A stretch of 7,122 bases of DNA from Dehalococcoidales bacterium. GTDB taxonomy: Bacteria; Chloroflexota; Dehalococcoidia; Dehalococcoidales; ARS1013. The notes under the pieces are model-generated. The model made no database searches and was not told where the DNA came from. It worked only from the letters and a program-made list of their open reading frames with translations. Position numbers and translations under genes: made by a program. The stretch covers positions 24,470 through 31,591 of the forward strand of contig NZEH01000033.1 in assembly GCA_002690375.1 (NCBI GenBank), in the 5' to 3' direction. Every line of letters begins with the position of its first letter. Position 1 is the first letter of the stretch. Positions 4,658 through 7,122 of this stretch are shown here, in pieces.

Positions 4658-7122
4658 ATGCAGTTAAACCTGACTCAGTTATTACATCTCATTAAAGGGA
4701 TGCCAGCCTACTGTCAGTTACTGGAAGAGCTAAAACAGCAGAAGGACAACACCACAACAGCCCTGCTTAATGCTGCCAAGCCCTATTTTATAGCTGCCTT
4801 GTACCAGGATCTTAAATTACCTATACTGATAATTACCACCGAGCCAGAAAACAGCAAAAAACTTCGAGAGCAGATTTCAGCCTGGTGTGGCTCAAACCAA
4901 GTGAAGCTCTTCCCTGAATCTGGAGGTCTTCTCTACCAGCGTATTGCCTCAGATACCTCCACTGATTTAGAAAGAATACAGGTGCTCTCAGCGCTAGTCG
5001 CTAGTGAGCCGACCGCAGAGCCTCTCATAACTATTGTCTCAGCATCAGCTTTGATGCAGAAGGTAGCCTCCTGCAAGGATTTTACCTCCGCCTGGCACGC
5101 TATCGAGCTGGGGATGGAAATTGAACCACTGCATCTTTTGAGGTGGTGGCAGGCTATTGGTTACCGGATGGAAAGCTTGGTTGAGTTACCGGGTCAGATA
5201 AGCCGTCGCGGCGGTATTGTTGACATTTACCCCGCTACTGGTGAACTGCCAGCCAGATTGGAGTTTTTGGGTAACACTATAGATAGTATTCGCTTTTTTG
5301 ACCCCGAAAGCCAGCGCTCACTTAAGACAGTATCCGCTATAGATGTCGGGCCGGCCACAGAGCTTCTGTTGTCGATTAGAGCTAACAAACCGGAGCTAGC
5401 ACCACTCTTAGGTGACATTGACCGTACTAATTTGAGTCCCGAGGTAGGGCAAAAGTTTCAGCAGGAACTGGCCACGTTGCTTAATGGAGAGCTTCCAGTT
5501 AACTGGCAGTTTTACGCCCCGCTGTTTAATGCTGATAGTGTCTTAAGTTATTTACCTCAAAACGCACTATTAATACTTGATGAACCGGCAGCTATCCAGC
5601 GGACAATAGAATCGCTGGATGTCGAAGCCAGCCAGTTGTTTAAGGAGAAATCAGATAGAGGAGAGCTACCCGCTAATTTCCCGAGGTCATACTTTAACTG
5701 GGAAGAGCTTAAGCTAAGAATGGAAAAACGACAGCGTTTGCTACTTACTGCTTGGGGTGCTACTGAAGAAGAGTGCCATCGGCTCAATTTTGTTTCTTCA
5801 CCAAGCTATGTCGGACAGCTGCCGTTGTTGGCTAAAAAGGCAAAGAAGCTTTTGAAGAAGAAACATCGCTTTATTTTGGTCTCTCATCAGGCAAGCCGAT
5901 TAGCAGAACTACTCGGAGAAGAAGGCATTATCGCCTCAGCCGTTACTGAGATAAGACAAATACCACCGCCTGGTTCGCTAACATTGGGTCAGGGGTTGTT
6001 GGCTTCGGGATGGGTTATGAATGGTGATAGTCACCTTCTTACTGATACCGAGATATTTGGCTTTACTAAGCAGCGGCGGCTAGTTAAGAAACGTCCGGTG
6101 CCACGCCATAAGCTATTTATTGACATAACTCCAGGCGATTATGTGGTACATACTGAGCATGGTATTGCCCGATTGACTGGTGTTACCACCATCAGTAGTA
6201 ATCATAGCCAAAGAGAATATCTGGTACTGGAATATGCTGCTGGAGATAGGCTCTATGTCCCTACCGACCAGATAGATCGCATGAGCCGCTACATAGGGGC
6301 TGCTGAGCGACTACCTGTCTTAAGTCGGCTGGGTACTGGAGAGTGGATGAGAATCAAGCAGAAGGCCAGCGAGTCGGCAGCCAATACTGCCCGGGAGCTA
6401 CTCACCCTCTATGCTGCCCGGGAGGTAGTAGATGGCTTTGCCTTTTCTCCGGATACGCTGTGGCAGCAGGAGCTTGAAGCTTCCTTCCCCTATGTTGAGA
6501 CACCTGACCAAATAGCAGCTGAGAAACAGGTAAAAGAAGATATGGCCAAAACAAAACCGATGGACAGGCTTATTCTAGGCGATGTCGGCTACGGTAAGAC
6601 TGAGGTCGCTATTCGTGCCGCCTTTAAGGCGATGATGGATAGTAAACAGGTGGTAGTGCTAGTGCCGACTACACTGCTGGCTGAGCAGCACTTTTTCACC
6701 TTTTCTCAGAGGCTAGGCGCTTTCCCGATAAGGATTGAGGCACTCAGCCGTTTGAGGAGCCACGAAGAACAGCGGGTTATACTTGATGGGCTGGCTAGCG
6801 GTGTGGTAGACATCTGCATCGGCACTCACCGACTACTGCAAAAAGATATAGTCTTTAAAGATTTAGGTCTAGTGATTGTTGACGAGGAGCAGCGCTTTGG
6901 TGTGAGCCATAAGGAATATCTTAAAAAAATGCGCCGTGAGGTGGATGTCCTTACCCTAAGCGCTACGCCGATACCCCGCACCCTTCATATGTCACTGGTA
7001 GCGGTAAGGGATATGAGCCTTATGGAGACACCTCCCGAAGAGCGACTGCCCATTAAAACCTATGTTACCACCTATGATGAGCGGCTAATAAGAGAGGCTA
7101 TTCTCAGTGAGTTGGAGCGAAA
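4658..7122 (+). CDS. mfd: Transcription-repair coupling factor (partial, 3' end outside window)
   Basis: Mfd recognises RNA polymerase stalled at DNA damage, pushes it off by ATP-driven translocation, and recruits UvrA for excision repair. The frame is open for 821 codons to the window edge; full proteins are about 1,150 residues. The N-terminal UvrB-like module (about 1-300) lacks a proper Walker A and contains ISRRGGIVDIYPA (181-193), typical of Mfd. The RNA-polymerase-interacting CarD-like domain follows (about 487-546, TPGDYVVHTEHGIARLTGV). The helicase domain shows GDVGYGKTEVA (641-651, Walker A Lys647), VPTTLLAEQH, GTHRLLQ, DEEQRFGV (742-749) and SATPIPRTLH (768-777). The second helicase domain, the TRG motif and the C-terminal autoinhibitory domain lie outside. 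The ATG at 4658 has GGGGAAG (4648-4654) just upstream; an in-frame TAG at 4637-4639 limits alternatives to a poorer TTG at 4646. It is transcribed divergently from proB, not beside pth as in many Firmicutes. Confidence 0.96.
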   Translation, partial: MQLNLTQLLHLIKGMPAYCQLLEELKQQKDNTTTALLNAAKPYFIAALYQDLKLPILIITTEPENSKKLREQISAWCGSNQVKLFPESGGLLYQRIASDTSTDLERIQVLSALVASEPTAEPLITIVSASALMQKVASCKDFTSAWHAIELGMEIEPLHLLRWWQAIGYRMESLVELPGQISRRGGIVDIYPATGELPARLEFLGNTIDSIRFFDPESQRSLKTVSAIDVGPATELLLSIRANKPELAPLLGDIDRTNLSPEVGQKFQQELATLLNGELPVNWQFYAPLFNADSVLSYLPQNALLILDEPAAIQRTIESLDVEASQLFKEKSDRGELPANFPRSYFNWEELKLRMEKRQRLLLTAWGATEEECHRLNFVSSPSYVGQLPLLAKKAKKLLKKKHRFILVSHQASRLAELLGEEGIIASAVTEIRQIPPPGSLTLGQGLLASGWVMNGDSHLLTDTEIFGFTKQRRLVKKRPVPRHKLFIDITPGDYVVHTEHGIARLTGVTTISSNHSQREYLVLEYAAGDRLYVPTDQIDRMSRYIGAAERLPVLSRLGTGEWMRIKQKASESAANTARELLTLYAAREVVDGFAFSPDTLWQQELEASFPYVETPDQIAAEKQVKEDMAKTKPMDRLILGDVGYGKTEVAIRAAFKAMMDSKQVVVLVPTTLLAEQHFFTFSQRLGAFPIRIEALSRLRSHEEQRVILDGLASGVVDICIGTHRLLQKDIVFKDLGLVIVDEEQRFGVSHKEYLKKMRREVDVLTLSATPIPRTLHMSLVAVRDMSLMETPPEERLPIKTYVTTYDERLIREAILSELER

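Noticed and set aside
4640..4660. TTG at 4646 as the mfd start
   Set aside because: The only nearby purine site for it (AGAGG, 4638-4642) is three bases away, which is too close. The ATG at 4658 has a better placed GGGGA and a normal Mfd N-terminus.
5227..5787. Two minus-strand open frames inside mfd
   Set aside because: They are antisense to the UvrB-like module of mfd, which is open and conserved without interruption; serine-rich shadow frames.
4658..7122. RecG instead of Mfd
   Set aside because: The helicase motifs are similar in both, but the UvrB-like N-terminal module and the CarD-like RNA-polymerase-binding domain ahead of the helicase are specific to Mfd.

Overview
The window carries ordinary bacterial housekeeping genes arranged in three strand blocks. 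From left to right they are: the tail of a CinA/PncC-type nicotinamide-nucleotide amidase and a small Nudix hydrolase (both +); RNase PH (rph, +); a proline-biosynthesis block on the minus strand, transcribed proB, then an 88-codon gene of unknown function, then proA; and the first 821 codons of mfd (transcription-repair coupling factor, +), which runs off the right edge. No rRNA, tRNA, CRISPR array, insertion sequence, prophage gene or toxin-antitoxin pair could be supported.

Genes are closely packed, the promoters look like sigma-70/sigma-A sites, and Shine-Dalgarno sequences are purine-rich. This fits a free-living bacterium of mid-range base composition. The style of the Nudix protein, the bacterial ProB with a PUA domain, and a palindromic C-run/G-run intergenic repeat together recall uncultured Chloroflexota of the Dehalococcoidia type. 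That assignment comes from recalled resemblance only and is tentative (about 0.35-0.4).

Layout. 1-225 is the CinA C-terminal domain, cut at the left edge. 252-671 is a Nudix hydrolase with a TTG start, 26 bases behind cinA and probably co-transcribed. 672-941 is non-coding with a candidate rph promoter near its end. 942-1673 is rph, which meets proA tail to tail with only 5 bases between stop codons. 1679-2953 (proA), 3118-3384 (unknown small gene) and 3399-4526 (proB) form the minus-strand proline operon. The 164-base spacer between the small gene and proA holds a perfect 9-bp palindromic hairpin and, below it, a good internal promoter for proA. 4527-4657 is a divergent control region in which the proB and mfd promoter candidates overlap at their -35 elements; the mfd leader also has an 11-bp RNA hairpin. 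4658-7122 is mfd.

How they work together. ProB phosphorylates glutamate and ProA reduces the product to glutamate-5-semialdehyde, the precursor of proline (ProC is not in the window). Mfd and RNase PH act separately in DNA repair and RNA 3'-end maturation. CinA/PncC and the Nudix protein may both belong to nucleotide clean-up or pyridine-nucleotide salvage. The least explained items are the small gene inside the proBA operon, the shared-promoter region with the mfd leader hairpin, and the shortened Nudix box. I see no clear new multi-gene system here.
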